64,000 bases of DNA from the NCBI GenBank assembly GCA_964388305.1, contig CAYMAA010000001.1:1-64000 (forward strand), given 5' to 3'. The notes below the pieces were generated by a model. It had not been told where the DNA came from, did no database searches, and saw only the letters and a list, made by a program, of their open reading frames with translations. This document shows positions 45,029 to 54,178 of this stretch, one piece after another (the first letter of the stretch is position 1; each line of letters starts with the position of its first letter). The stretch comes from JAJQCI01 sp964388305. Lineage in GTDB: Bacteria; Bacillota; Clostridia; Lachnospirales; CAG-274. A program made the translations under genes and the position numbers.

Positions 45029-47092
45029 ATGGATTACAATAGCTATCCCCTTTATAATTATTTTAATATTGATGCGGTTTTTTCCGATGAAACCGCTGAT
45101 TATCTTAATATAGAAAAAACGAACCGCAAGGGTTATATAGTTACCGTAAGGTTAAGAATTTGGAAGAATGACAGCGCTCTTTCGGTATGCTCTGTTGAGG
45201 CGGACAATAAAATACATACAATGCAGTGCGCCTGTACGGATAACAGCTTTAAATATTTGGAGGCTCGGTTTTTTACTGTAAAGTCCGCAAGCTATCATTT
45301 TATTATACGCTGCGGAAAAAATGTTTACTACTACAACAAATTCGGTATAAATACGGAGCTTAACACAAGCTATGACTTTAAGGTCATACCAAGCTTTACC
45401 ACTCCCGACTGGGCAAAGGGAGCGGTAATGTATCAGATATTTCCGGACAGATTTTACAACGGAAACAGCTCTAATGATGTTAAAACAAAGGAATATATGT
45501 ACATGGGCAGAGTTGCCGCTCATGTGGATTGGGATACGCCTGTTTCCAATGATGATATATGCAAATTTTACGGCGGCGACCTGACGGGTGTTATGAAAAA
45601 AATGGACTATCTCAAGGATTTGGGCATAGACGCCATATACTTTACGCCTGTGTTTGTTTCCCCAAGCTCCCATAAATACGATATTCAGGACTATGACTAT
45701 GTTGACCCGCATTTGGGAGTAATAATAAATGACGGCGGTTCGCCTTTGCCAAAGGGGGTTTTTTCCAATAAATTTGCAACCATGTATATTCAGCGCACTA
45801 CGGACAAGGTTAACCTGGAGGCAAGCAACAAGCTTATGATAAGCCTTATAGAGCTTGCCCACTCCAAGGGCATAAAAATTATACTTGACGGTGTTTTCAA
45901 TCATTGCGGAGCATTTAATAAATGGCTGGATAAGGAGCTTATTTATATGGCAGGGGGGTATCCCGACGGAGCGTATATTTCCGAAAACAGCATTTACCAC
46001 GATTATTTTAAATGGTACGACTCCAACTGGCCCGGTAACGATTGCTATGACTGCTGGTGGGGGCATGAAAACCACCCAAAGCTTAATTACGAAGCATCAA
46101 AGGAGCTGCACGACTATATTATAAACATAGGTGTAAAATGGGTTTCTCCGCCATATAATGCGGACGGGTGGCGGCTTGATGTAGCTGCGGATTTAGGCAG
46201 CTCTCAAAGCTATAACCATTCCTTTTGGCAGGACTTCAGAAATGCCGTTAAAGCGGCAAACCCCAATGCCATAATTCTTGCGGAGCATTACGGTGACGCC
46301 TCGCCGTGGCTTTCGGGCGGAGAATGGGACGGAATTATGAACTATGATGCTTTTATGGAGCCTATAACGTGGTTTTTAACAGGCATGGAAAAGCACAGCG
46401 AAAAGCGTGAGGACAGCCAGTACAACAATGCGATGAGCTTTGAGGGGGCAATGCGCTGGCATGGCGCAAAGATGAGCTATCAGTCGCTTTATGTTGCAAT
46501 GAACGAGCTTTCAAACCATGACCACAGCAGATTTTTAACAAGAACAAACCGCCGTGTGGGAAGGCTGCATACAGTCGGTTCTCAGGCGGCTGATACGGGA
46601 ATAAACAAGGGTATTATGAAAGAGGCAATAACCTTTCAAATGACCTTCCCCGGAGCGCCCACAATTTATTATGGCGATGAAGCGGGGCTTACAGGGTGGA
46701 CAGACCCGGATAACCGCCGCCCCTACCCATGGGGTAAGGAGGATATGGATATTTTAAACTATTATAAAAGGCTTATAGGTATCCATAAATCTTATAGCTG
46801 CTTAAAAACAGGCTCTCTGGATTACTTGTTTATGCAGTACGGCATAATAACCTATGCCCGTTTTAATAAAAATGAGGCTGTTGTTGTTTATCTTAATAAC
46901 AATGACCATGAAATAGAAATAGATATACCTGTTTGGAGGGCAAACGCCAACAACGGAGATGTTTTTAAAAGAATAATAATGTCCGAGGCTTCATCGTTTT
47001 CCGATAAAATTAAAGCCTATGTTGTAAAAGGCGGCTGTATTCGTGTGTCTTTGCCAAAGTTTTCTTCGGCGGTATATGTAAAAGAAATATAA
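45029..47092 (+). CDS. GH13 alpha-amylase family enzyme, neopullulanase/cyclomaltodextrinase type
   Basis: 687 residues, no signal peptide, so cytoplasmic. N-terminal beta-sandwich (about 1-130, CBM34-like position), then the GH13 barrel: MYQIFPDRFYNG (about 142), the DGVFNHCG region (about 290), nucleophile Asp in DGWRLDVAAD (about 380), acid Glu in ILAEHYGD (about 415) and NHDHSR (about 500); C-terminal beta domain (about 600-687). It probably hydrolyses imported maltodextrins or cyclodextrins. ATG 45029 has GGAG seven bases upstream. Leader contains a GC-rich hairpin; terminator at 47099-47133. Confidence 0.9.
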   Translation: MDYNSYPLYNYFNIDAVFSDETADYLNIEKTNRKGYIVTVRLRIWKNDSALSVCSVEADNKIHTMQCACTDNSFKYLEARFFTVKSASYHFIIRCGKNVYYYNKFGINTELNTSYDFKVIPSFTTPDWAKGAVMYQIFPDRFYNGNSSNDVKTKEYMYMGRVAAHVDWDTPVSNDDICKFYGGDLTGVMKKMDYLKDLGIDAIYFTPVFVSPSSHKYDIQDYDYVDPHLGVIINDGGSPLPKGVFSNKFATMYIQRTTDKVNLEASNKLMISLIELAHSKGIKIILDGVFNHCGAFNKWLDKELIYMAGGYPDGAYISENSIYHDYFKWYDSNWPGNDCYDCWWGHENHPKLNYEASKELHDYIINIGVKWVSPPYNADGWRLDVAADLGSSQSYNHSFWQDFRNAVKAANPNAIILAEHYGDASPWLSGGEWDGIMNYDAFMEPITWFLTGMEKHSEKREDSQYNNAMSFEGAMRWHGAKMSYQSLYVAMNELSNHDHSRFLTRTNRRVGRLHTVGSQAADTGINKGIMKEAITFQMTFPGAPTIYYGDEAGLTGWTDPDNRRPYPWGKEDMDILNYYKRLIGIHKSYSCLKTGSLDYLFMQYGIITYARFNKNEAVVVYLNNNDHEIEIDIPVWRANANNGDVFKRIIMSEASSFSDKIKAYVVKGGCIRVSLPKFSSAVYVKEI

Positions 47093-47098
47093 CATAAA

Positions 47099-47133
47099 GG
47101 CTGCTGCGATTTTTATGCGGCAGCCTGTTTTTT
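47099..47133 (+). terminator. terminator of the GH13 gene
   Basis: GGCTGCTGC (47099-47107) pairs with GCGGCAGCC (47117-47125), followed by TGTTTTTT. Confidence 0.92.
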
Positions 47134-47153
47134 AACACCGATTAATCAGTGTT
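47134..47153. repeat. inverted-repeat end pair, copy C
   Basis: A 20-base near-perfect palindrome, AACACCGATTAATCAGTGTT, directly after the GH13 terminator. It looks like two joined ends of the element family seen at 38701-38892 and 57296-57437, perhaps a deletion product. Confidence 0.55.
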
Positions 47154-47235
47154 GCCTTAAAACAAAAGTATACAGGAGTTTTGCCGGGCGGCATAAAATT
47201 TTTGGTATAAATGAACAAAATATTTTCCTAAAACC

Positions 47236-47264
47236 TTGAAATGTAATATAAAACGTGATACAAT
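47236..47264 (+). promoter_or_regulatory. promoter of the pectate lyase gene
   Basis: TTGAAA (47236-47241), 17-base spacer, TACAAT (47259-47264). The same CTTGAAATGTA context is found at the ABC operon promoter (38932). Confidence 0.65.
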
Positions 47265-47306
47265 ATTAATGTTGAATAAACAAAATTTATGAATGGGAGT
47301 GATTAT

Positions 47307-50300
47307 ATGAAAAAATTTTGTAAAGCCGTTGCTTTGCTTTTATCGGCGGCAATGGTTTCTGCCTTGGCGCCTGCAGGCGCTGCCTTTGCGGCAGATGACA
47401 AGCTGCTTGCTTTTCCCGGCGCAGAGGGCGGCGGCAAGTATGCAAAGGGCGCAAGAGCAAGCGAAAACCCTGTTGTATATCATGTAACCAATCTTAACGA
47501 CAGCGGAGAAGGCTCCTTCAGAGATGCCGTTTCCCAGCCGGGCAGATATGTTGTTTTTGATATTGACGGAGCGGTCAAGCTTACAAGCGGAACAGTATCC
47601 GTTGCGGGAAACACCACAATTTTGGGGCAGACTGCCCCGGGCGAGGGCATCACAATTACGGGTAACGATGTTCAAACCAAAAACGGTGCGGAGGATATTA
47701 TTATAAGATACCTTAAGGTAAGACCGACAGACGCAAACGGCGTTGAGCCTGACGGACTTGGCGGCAGATTTAACACAAATGTTATTTTTGACCACTGTTC
47801 TCTGAGCTGGTCGGTAGATGAGCTTATTACACTTTACGCAGGCTCTTATGAGTCCACAAGCGACAGCAATCCTCATGGAAACCACTTAACCGTTCAAAAC
47901 ACTCTTGCGGCTGAAAGCCTTAGAATGAGCAGCCACTTTAAGGGCGCTCACGGCTACGGCGGAATTATGGGCGCAGATTATTCTTCATACCATCACAATC
48001 TCCTTGCCCATCATGACAGCAGAAGTCCCAGACTGGACAGAGAGATGGACGGAACAGAGGTTATTAACAACGTAATTTATGACTGGGGGCAAACAAACTC
48101 TGCTTACGGCGGAGAACCCGGCTCCATGCACTACAAAACATTTAACCCCACAAGAGTAAATTATACCGATAATTACTATCAGTACGGGCCTTCTACAAGA
48201 TCAAGCCTCCGTACAAGAATTTTTGATGTTACAAACGATACAAGCAAAAGCGACGGGCATAAATCCGACTTCTACTTTAACGGCAATTATGTCGGCGGAA
48301 GCACAAGTGTTACGGCAAATAACAAATCCGGCATTAACAACAGTGCAAACGCAAACCTTTTGGACGAGCCTGTTTCTATGGTAGATGATACGGGAGAGGA
48401 CTTTGCGCTTACTCCTCAAACCTACAGCGAGGCTTATGACAGCGTTCTTGCAAATGTTGGCGCTACTCTTCCAAAAAGAGATGCCATTGACGCAAGAATT
48501 ATTGATGACGTAAAACACCAAACAGGACGTGTTATAAACAACGCAACAGAGGTTGGCGGACTTATTGATTTTGCTTCGGGAACAACCGTTACAAGAGTAT
48601 TTGCCGTTCCCGATGAATGGAAAACAGCCAACGGTGTTTCGGAGCTTGGAGAAACGGATATTATTACAAGCGGCGAATTTGCAGGCTACAGTGTTATTGA
48701 GGCTTATGTAAACGATTGGACGGCAAAGCAGAGCGAGCCTACAAACCCGTCAATTACCGTAAGCTCACCTACCGTTGCATCAAACAGCAAAACCACTCTT
48801 TGGACTGTTATTAACGTAAATGAAACCGTTAATTATGCGGCAACGGCAACGGATATGGGTTCTCCCGTAACAAAAATGGAGCTTTATGACGGAAACGACC
48901 TTATAAAAGCTTATGAGGGCGCAGCATCAATTAACGACAACATTTCTCTTGAAGAGGGAACACACTTCCTTACCTGCCGTGCTTATAATGAAAAGGGCGA
49001 AAAAACCCAAAGCACGGAAGCCATTGTTTATGTTAAAGGCACAGAGCCGACGGAAGAACAGGCAAACGGCTTTACATTTACGGAAATCGGCAGCGGCAAG
49101 TATGCAGGCAAGGGCGGAATTGCGGCAAACGCAGACGGAACAATGACTCTTTACGGCTCGGGAACCTCAGGAAATGCAGGCTCTTCAAGCTATGGCACAG
49201 CAAGCACAACAACAGATTCCGTTTCTTATTATTATAAAAAGCTAAGCGGTAACTTTGACGTAAGCATTAAGGTTGGCGCAATTGAGAGATTTGAAAATCA
49301 GGCTCTTAACGGTCTTATGCTCAGAGAAACTCTTGACGCAGGCTCCAGAATGGTTATGGCTGCGGACAGTATTCTTAAATACGGCGAAAATGACAGACTT
49401 CTTTACAGAACAACAGCAAACACAAAGGCAACCGTTGAATATTTTAAGACGGCGGACAATGTAACGGTAGAAAACTCATCAAGCGGAGATAACTACGATG
49501 TCGCTCCTTATATGAGAATAGTACGTTACGGCGATGATGTTTATACATATCTTTCACAAAGCGGAACTGATTGGACAGATGATGTAAGGCAGGTTTCAAA
49601 GGTTACTCTTGAGGGGCTTGCAGATGAAGTTTACATTGGCTACGCAACGGATTCCGCCGATACAATTTCGGTAATTCCTTACTTTGCTTGTTCTGATTTT
49701 GAAATAAACTATGTTAAAACAGGCGATGAGGTGACTGACCCCGGCGCTGACGATACCTTCTATGTTCCCGTTTATGAAGATCATACAACGGAAAACGGCT
49801 TTGCCTACAGCGAATCCTTCCTTATGGAAAACAAGGATGCGACAAGCGGTTTAAGCGTTGGCAACTGGGTAACATCCTCAGACGGAACCTTGGCAACAAC
49901 CGCAACAGAGGTTAAAATGGCTGTTGAAGGAAACGATACTCCTAAGCTTAGCCTTAACGATAAGGCTGTTCAAATAGAAGTGCCGGAGGAATATCAAACA
50001 GGCAAATACACTGTTGATTATGACTTCCTTACAACGGATACCTCCTCCCGTTCTTTCAGAGTATATCTGGACAATGCGGTTCATCCTTATAACAGCGAAA
50101 CGGGGCAGGCAACTGAAATGGGTGTAGACGGGTCGTTCGTTCATATTTTGGATATTAACGGCAAGGTTTATGCTACAACAGATGTTGCTTCACTTTCCAC
50201 AAAAACAGCTACAGCTGACGCAGCCGAGCTTTTTGCAATAGACGCAAATAAGTGGTATCACGTTACAATAAGCGGCACAAACGGCGCAGATGACCTTACA

Positions 50301-50699
50301 ATAACAGTATCTCAGCATGGCACAGACGGACAGTATAATCCCGACAGCCTTACACAGGTTTATACAGGCAGCTTGCCTGTTACCGTTGGCAGAGATACAA
50401 CATTTAAACAGCTTAAATTTATGAAAACCGCCGCAGGCAAGCAGTATTATGACAATATTATTTTTGCGGGAGAAAAAGGCGATGACCCTGAGCCAATAAT
50501 TGCGGGCAGCGGCGATGTTGACGGAAACGGTATAGTTACGGCAAATGACCCTGCAATAGTCCTTTCCTACGCAAATAACAAAGAGCTTACCATAAAAGAT
50601 GGCTGGAACATTAGCGAAGGAGATATTAACGGCGACGGAAGTATTAATGCAGATGATGCGGCAAAAATACTTTTAAAGGTTTTAAATTACACAAAATAA
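47307..50699 (+). CDS. secreted pectate lyase (PL1-like) with C-terminal dockerin
   Basis: 1130 residues. Signal peptide (1-28, ending AFA). A parallel beta-helix lyase domain (about 32-400) with FPGAEGGGKYAKG, FDHCSLSWSVDE (about 155) and HHNLLAHHDSRSPR (about 230), the PL1 pectate-lyase pattern. Then an Ig-like domain (about 480-590), two carbohydrate-binding-like beta-sandwich regions (about 595-790 and 830-1050), and a type I dockerin (about 1069-1128) with two calcium loops, DVDGNGIVTAND and DINGDGSINADD. The dockerin should dock to cohesins such as those at 2092-5310. Cleaves polygalacturonate by beta-elimination. ATG 47307 has GGGAGTG upstream. Confidence 0.9.
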   Translation: MKKFCKAVALLLSAAMVSALAPAGAAFAADDKLLAFPGAEGGGKYAKGARASENPVVYHVTNLNDSGEGSFRDAVSQPGRYVVFDIDGAVKLTSGTVSVAGNTTILGQTAPGEGITITGNDVQTKNGAEDIIIRYLKVRPTDANGVEPDGLGGRFNTNVIFDHCSLSWSVDELITLYAGSYESTSDSNPHGNHLTVQNTLAAESLRMSSHFKGAHGYGGIMGADYSSYHHNLLAHHDSRSPRLDREMDGTEVINNVIYDWGQTNSAYGGEPGSMHYKTFNPTRVNYTDNYYQYGPSTRSSLRTRIFDVTNDTSKSDGHKSDFYFNGNYVGGSTSVTANNKSGINNSANANLLDEPVSMVDDTGEDFALTPQTYSEAYDSVLANVGATLPKRDAIDARIIDDVKHQTGRVINNATEVGGLIDFASGTTVTRVFAVPDEWKTANGVSELGETDIITSGEFAGYSVIEAYVNDWTAKQSEPTNPSITVSSPTVASNSKTTLWTVINVNETVNYAATATDMGSPVTKMELYDGNDLIKAYEGAASINDNISLEEGTHFLTCRAYNEKGEKTQSTEAIVYVKGTEPTEEQANGFTFTEIGSGKYAGKGGIAANADGTMTLYGSGTSGNAGSSSYGTASTTTDSVSYYYKKLSGNFDVSIKVGAIERFENQALNGLMLRETLDAGSRMVMAADSILKYGENDRLLYRTTANTKATVEYFKTADNVTVENSSSGDNYDVAPYMRIVRYGDDVYTYLSQSGTDWTDDVRQVSKVTLEGLADEVYIGYATDSADTISVIPYFACSDFEINYVKTGDEVTDPGADDTFYVPVYEDHTTENGFAYSESFLMENKDATSGLSVGNWVTSSDGTLATTATEVKMAVEGNDTPKLSLNDKAVQIEVPEEYQTGKYTVDYDFLTTDTSSRSFRVYLDNAVHPYNSETGQATEMGVDGSFVHILDINGKVYATTDVASLSTKTATADAAELFAIDANKWYHVTISGTNGADDLTITVSQHGTDGQYNPDSLTQVYTGSLPVTVGRDTTFKQLKFMKTAAGKQYYDNIIFAGEKGDDPEPIIAGSGDVDGNGIVTANDPAIVLSYANNKELTIKDGWNISEGDINGDGSINADDAAKILLKVLNYTK

Positions 50700-50717
50700 T
50701 AAACTGATTGCATTTAT

Positions 50718-50749
50718 GAGATGCGGTTTTATGACCGCATCTCTTTTTT
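50718..50749 (+). terminator. terminator of the pectate lyase gene
   Basis: GAGATGCGGT (50718-50727) pairs with ACCGCATCTC (50734-50743), followed by six T. Confidence 0.95.
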
Positions 50750-50878
50750 AACGGGATTTTTGTCATTATATTAATAAATATTATGAAAGTTTGATTAAAT
50801 TTAAAAAAAGCTATGGATTTTATATTTAAAGTGTGGTATGATTTATATTGATTGCTGATAAAGACATTTTTTGGGGTA

Positions 50879-50901
50879 TTAAGAAACAGGTGTTTCCTTA
50901 A
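50879..50901. repeat. inverted-repeat end pair, copy F, just before a ribosome site
   Basis: TTAAGAAACAGGTGTTTCCTTAA: its left and right ends both match the outer end (TTAAGGAAACA) of the element family. It sits directly before GGAGG of the SpoIID-domain gene, so the mRNA can form this hairpin at the ribosome site. Confidence 0.5.
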
Positions 50902-50918
50902 ATTTGGAGGTTATATAT

Positions 50919-52301
50919 ATGAGTAAGCGTTTTGCGATTTATTTTGGTTTAATAACAGCGGCTTTTTGTATGATTTTTGGTGTAAATGCTTATTGTGCCA
51001 ACGAAACCATAAGGGTAGGACTTGTTACGGGCTTTAGCGGAATAAGCTCTGTGGGAATAGGCGGTCAAAGCGTTATGGTTGGCAGTTCATCGGGCAGCAG
51101 CTTTAGTGAAATAGAATATTTTGATTTTAGCGGCGGCGCAACGGTTGAAAAATCCAACGGGTATTATGTGGCTGTGGGTGGCAGCTTTGGCAGCTATGCC
51201 GAGGCAAAGGCTTACGGAGATGCTCAAACAGGCTATAACATAATTCCCGCTTATGTGGGCAGCGGAATGTGGAGAGCATATTTGGGGGCCTACGATACAA
51301 ATGAAAATGCAGTTTTGGCAAGCGGAAAGTTCCCCGGAGGGGGAACGGTTTGCGCTCCCAAGGCTGTTACTGTTTACATAAAAGGCGGCAACGACAGAAT
51401 GATTTATGACGGTGACAGTAATTTTGCCATTGCGGGGGACAGTGTTACCAATTTGGGAGGCGGCTCTTACAGAGGCTACATAGAGCTTTATCCTGCGGAG
51501 GGCAGCTTTACAGCGGTTAATGTAGTTCCGCTTGAAAGCTATCTTTGCGGAGTTGTACCTGCGGAAATGCCAAGCGGCTGGGGCAGCGAGGCGCTTAAAG
51601 CACAGGCTGTTGCCGCAAGAACCTATACGGTAAACAAGGTAAACAGCGGCGGCGAAACGGCATATTACAATATATGCGACAATACCCATTGCCAAATGTA
51701 TACGGGAACAAAGGCTGAAGCTGAAACGGCAACGGCTGCCGTAAAAGCAACAGAGGGGCAGGTAATTACATACGGCGGAGAGCTTATTAATGCGGTGTAC
51801 TGTTCCTCCGCAGGCGGAGTTACGGACGATTGTGAAAATGTTTGGGGAAACAGTGTGCCGTACCTTAAAAGTGTTGAAGAGATAGAAGGCGCGCAGGTTG
51901 TGGAATGGAACAGGAGCTTTACATTCAGTGAGCTTAGCTCTCTGCTCAGTCAAAACGGTGCGGATATTGGCAAGCTTGTTTATGTAAGCGTTGTCAGAAG
52001 CGACAACGGAAGGGTTTATTCCATGACATTTACCGGTGAAAAGAGCAGCTACACAATCCAAAAGGAGGACATTAAAACATTCTTTTCACCCCTTGGCGGC
52101 AGTTTAAAGGACAGAGTGTTTGACATAAGCCTGAATTACGATAACGGTGACGGTCAGTTTACATTAACTATAGACGGAAAAGGCTGGGGGCATGGTTTAG
52201 GACTTAGTCAGTACGGCGCGGCAAGCATGGCTGCGGCAGGCTACAGCTATGAGGACATAGTTAAGCATTATTACACAGGTGTGGAGCTTTCAAGCTATTA
52301 A
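50919..52301 (+). CDS. secreted SpoIID/LytB-domain protein
   Basis: 460 residues. Signal peptide (1-25), a region with SPOR-like features (about 60-140, GGSFGSYAEAKAYGDAQTGY), then a SpoIID/LytB domain (about 200-455) with VVPLESYLCGVVPAEMPS, the catalytic-type Glu in the same stretch, ALKAQAVAARTY, CDNTHCQMYTG and GWGHGLGLSQYGA. SpoIID is a lytic transglycosylase active on stripped glycans in engulfment; this longer form, with extra N-terminal domain, is likely a vegetative or wall-lytic relative. ATG 50919 has GGAGG 8 bases upstream. Confidence 0.88.
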   Translation: MSKRFAIYFGLITAAFCMIFGVNAYCANETIRVGLVTGFSGISSVGIGGQSVMVGSSSGSSFSEIEYFDFSGGATVEKSNGYYVAVGGSFGSYAEAKAYGDAQTGYNIIPAYVGSGMWRAYLGAYDTNENAVLASGKFPGGGTVCAPKAVTVYIKGGNDRMIYDGDSNFAIAGDSVTNLGGGSYRGYIELYPAEGSFTAVNVVPLESYLCGVVPAEMPSGWGSEALKAQAVAARTYTVNKVNSGGETAYYNICDNTHCQMYTGTKAEAETATAAVKATEGQVITYGGELINAVYCSSAGGVTDDCENVWGNSVPYLKSVEEIEGAQVVEWNRSFTFSELSSLLSQNGADIGKLVYVSVVRSDNGRVYSMTFTGEKSSYTIQKEDIKTFFSPLGGSLKDRVFDISLNYDNGDGQFTLTIDGKGWGHGLGLSQYGAASMAAAGYSYEDIVKHYYTGVELSSY

Positions 52302-52324
52302 TATTATATGGGAGAGTGAACAAA

Positions 52325-52352
52325 AAGGGAAATACAAAAGAGTATTTCCCTT
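52325..52352 (+). promoter_or_regulatory. hairpin abutting the queA start codon
   Basis: AAGGGAAATAC (52325-52335) pairs with GTATTTCCCTT (52342-52352), an 11-bp stem with a six-base loop; the queA ATG begins five bases later. The left arm contains the only Shine-Dalgarno-like sequence (AGGGA). It may act as a terminator of the upstream gene (weak T run) or restrict queA translation. Confidence 0.65.
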
Positions 52353-52357
52353 AATAT

Positions 52358-53386
52358 ATGAAAACAGCAGACTTTTATTACTATTTACCTCAAGAGCTTA
52401 TTGCTCAAACCCCTTTAAAGGACAGGGCGGCGTCACGGCTTTTGGTTTTGGATAAAAAAACGGGAGAAATATGCCATAAGCATTTTAGGGATATTAAGGA
52501 ATATTTAAAACCCGGGGACTGCCTTGTTATTAACAACACAAAGGTTATACCCGCAAGGCTCATTGGTGAAAGAAAGAATACGGGAGCAAGAGTGGAAATG
52601 CTTTTGCTTAAAAGAACAGAGGGTAACAGGTGGGAAACCCTTGTGTACCCGGGCAAAAAAGCCAAAATAGGAAATATTATAGAATTTGGCGGAGGTCTTT
52701 TGGAGGCGGAAATTGTTGATGTTGTAAATGACGGAAACAGAATTGCAGAATTTAAGTACAACGGTATTTTTGAAGAAATACTCGATAAATTGGGTCAAAT
52801 GCCCCTGCCCCCTTATATTACCGAAAAATTGGAGGATAAAACAAGGTACCAAACGGTTTATGCAAAATATGACGGCTCGGCGGCAGCGCCAACGGCAGGC
52901 TTGCATTTTACAAAAGAGCTTTTAAAAGAGTTAGAGAATACGGGCGTTAAAATTGCGCAGCTTACTCTCCATGTTGGTTTGGGAACATTTCGTCCCGTTA
53001 AGGCAGAGGATATAACAGACCACAAAATGCACAGCGAGTTTTACGTTTTGGAGCAGGATCAGGCAGATATTATAAATAAAGCAAAGCAAAACGGCGGCAG
53101 GGTTGTGGCTGTCGGCACTACAAGCTGCCGCACGTTGGAGTCAGTTGCGGAAGAAAACGGTTTTTTAAAAGCAAAAAGCGGTTGGACGGATATTTTTATT
53201 TACCCCGGCTATAAATTCAAAATTGTGGATAACCTAATAACCAATTTTCATCTTCCCGAGTCCACTTTAATAATGCTTGTAAGCGCTCTTGCGGGCAAGG
53301 ATAGAATAATGAACGCTTATGCCGAGGCGGTTAAGGAAAAATACAGGTTTTTCTCCTTTGGCGACGCCATGTTTATTAAAGACTGA
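52358..53386 (+). CDS. queA: tRNA S-adenosylmethionine ribosyltransferase-isomerase
   Basis: 342 residues. Converts 7-aminomethyl-7-deazaguanine in tRNA to epoxyqueuosine using S-adenosylmethionine as ribosyl donor. N-terminal DFYYYLPQELIAQTPL, GDCLVINNTKVIPARL (about 50), YAKYDGSAAAPTAGLHFT (about 170) and TNFHLPESTLIMLV (about 292) are signatures. The start is fixed by the conserved N-terminus although no Shine-Dalgarno site precedes it. Other queuosine genes (tgt) are not in view. Confidence 0.96.
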   Translation: MKTADFYYYLPQELIAQTPLKDRAASRLLVLDKKTGEICHKHFRDIKEYLKPGDCLVINNTKVIPARLIGERKNTGARVEMLLLKRTEGNRWETLVYPGKKAKIGNIIEFGGGLLEAEIVDVVNDGNRIAEFKYNGIFEEILDKLGQMPLPPYITEKLEDKTRYQTVYAKYDGSAAAPTAGLHFTKELLKELENTGVKIAQLTLHVGLGTFRPVKAEDITDHKMHSEFYVLEQDQADIINKAKQNGGRVVAVGTTSCRTLESVAEENGFLKAKSGWTDIFIYPGYKFKIVDNLITNFHLPESTLIMLVSALAGKDRIMNAYAEAVKEKYRFFSFGDAMFIKD

Positions 53387-54169
53387 TTATTTAAGGCTTG
53401 AATAAACCTTTGGGCGAAAATCCGCCTTTGCAGGGAATTTTTTGCGGTAGGCTGCCACTGTTTGCGGCACAATTTCGCAGTAGGTTAAGCACTCACTGCT
53501 GTCCGCCTCCGTAAGAAGATTTCCATAACAATCGTAAGCGGCGGAATGACCGTTATATTCAATACCGTTGCCCGTGCCTGTACGGTTTACCCCTATAACA
53601 TAGGCTTGATTTTCTATTGCTCTTCCACGGAGGAGATAATTCCACTGGGAAATACGGCTTTCAGGCCAATTTGCAATTATTATTAAAAGATGAGCTGACT
53701 GTGACGCCGCCAAAAACGGCTGAGGAAAACGCAGGTCGTAGCAAATAAAGGGCGAAAGAGTTACGTCCTTTATTACAGTTCTTGTTATTGAATTTCCTCC
53801 GGTGAAAAATTTATCCTCGCCGCTGTAGGTAAATGGGTGGATTTTGTCATAAAAAGCAGCAATCTCCCCATTGCTGTTTGTAATTACAATTCTGTTATAG
53901 CTTTTGGAGCTTTCATTTATAATTACACCAAAAGCTATGGCAATTTTATTCTTTTCAGACAGCTCCTGCATAAATTTTACTGTGGGAGATTTTTTATAGC
54001 TTTCTCCGCAAAGCTGTGTGTTTGTTGTAAAGCCCGTAAAACTCATTTCGGGAAAAATTATTAAATCCGCATTGTTTTGGGCGGCAATAGCCGTAAAGCC
54101 TTCTGCCTTTTTTAAATTTTCCTCTTTGTTCTCCCATATAATGTTTGTTTGACAAAGCGCCGCTTTCAT
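53387..54169 (-). CDS. carbon-nitrogen hydrolase (nitrilase superfamily, omega-amidase-like)
   Basis: 260 residues. Catalytic triad visible: Glu in IFPEMSFTG (about 42), Lys in DKIHPF (about 110) and Cys in ICYDLRFP (about 145). This branch includes omega-amidase/YafV-type enzymes acting on small amides such as alpha-ketoglutaramate; the substrate is not certain. GAGGTGAT precedes the ATG at 54169 and overlaps the end of a Fic remnant. Its stop lies one base from the queA stop on the other strand. Confidence 0.9.
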   Translation of the reverse strand: MKAALCQTNIIWENKEENLKKAEGFTAIAAQNNADLIIFPEMSFTGFTTNTQLCGESYKKSPTVKFMQELSEKNKIAIAFGVIINESSKSYNRIVITNSNGEIAAFYDKIHPFTYSGEDKFFTGGNSITRTVIKDVTLSPFICYDLRFPQPFLAASQSAHLLIIIANWPESRISQWNYLLRGRAIENQAYVIGVNRTGTGNGIEYNGHSAAYDCYGNLLTEADSSECLTYCEIVPQTVAAYRKKFPAKADFRPKVYSSLK

Positions 54170-54178
54170 TCTATCACC

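Noticed and set aside
45152..46075. A 307-codon open frame on the minus strand
   Set aside because: It lies fully inside the GH13 gene in antisense, has no ribosome site and no recognisable domain; the GH13 reading carries all catalytic motifs.
51087..52061. A 324-codon open frame on the minus strand
   Set aside because: Antisense to the SpoIID-domain gene; its composition is typical of a shadow frame and it has no start signal.
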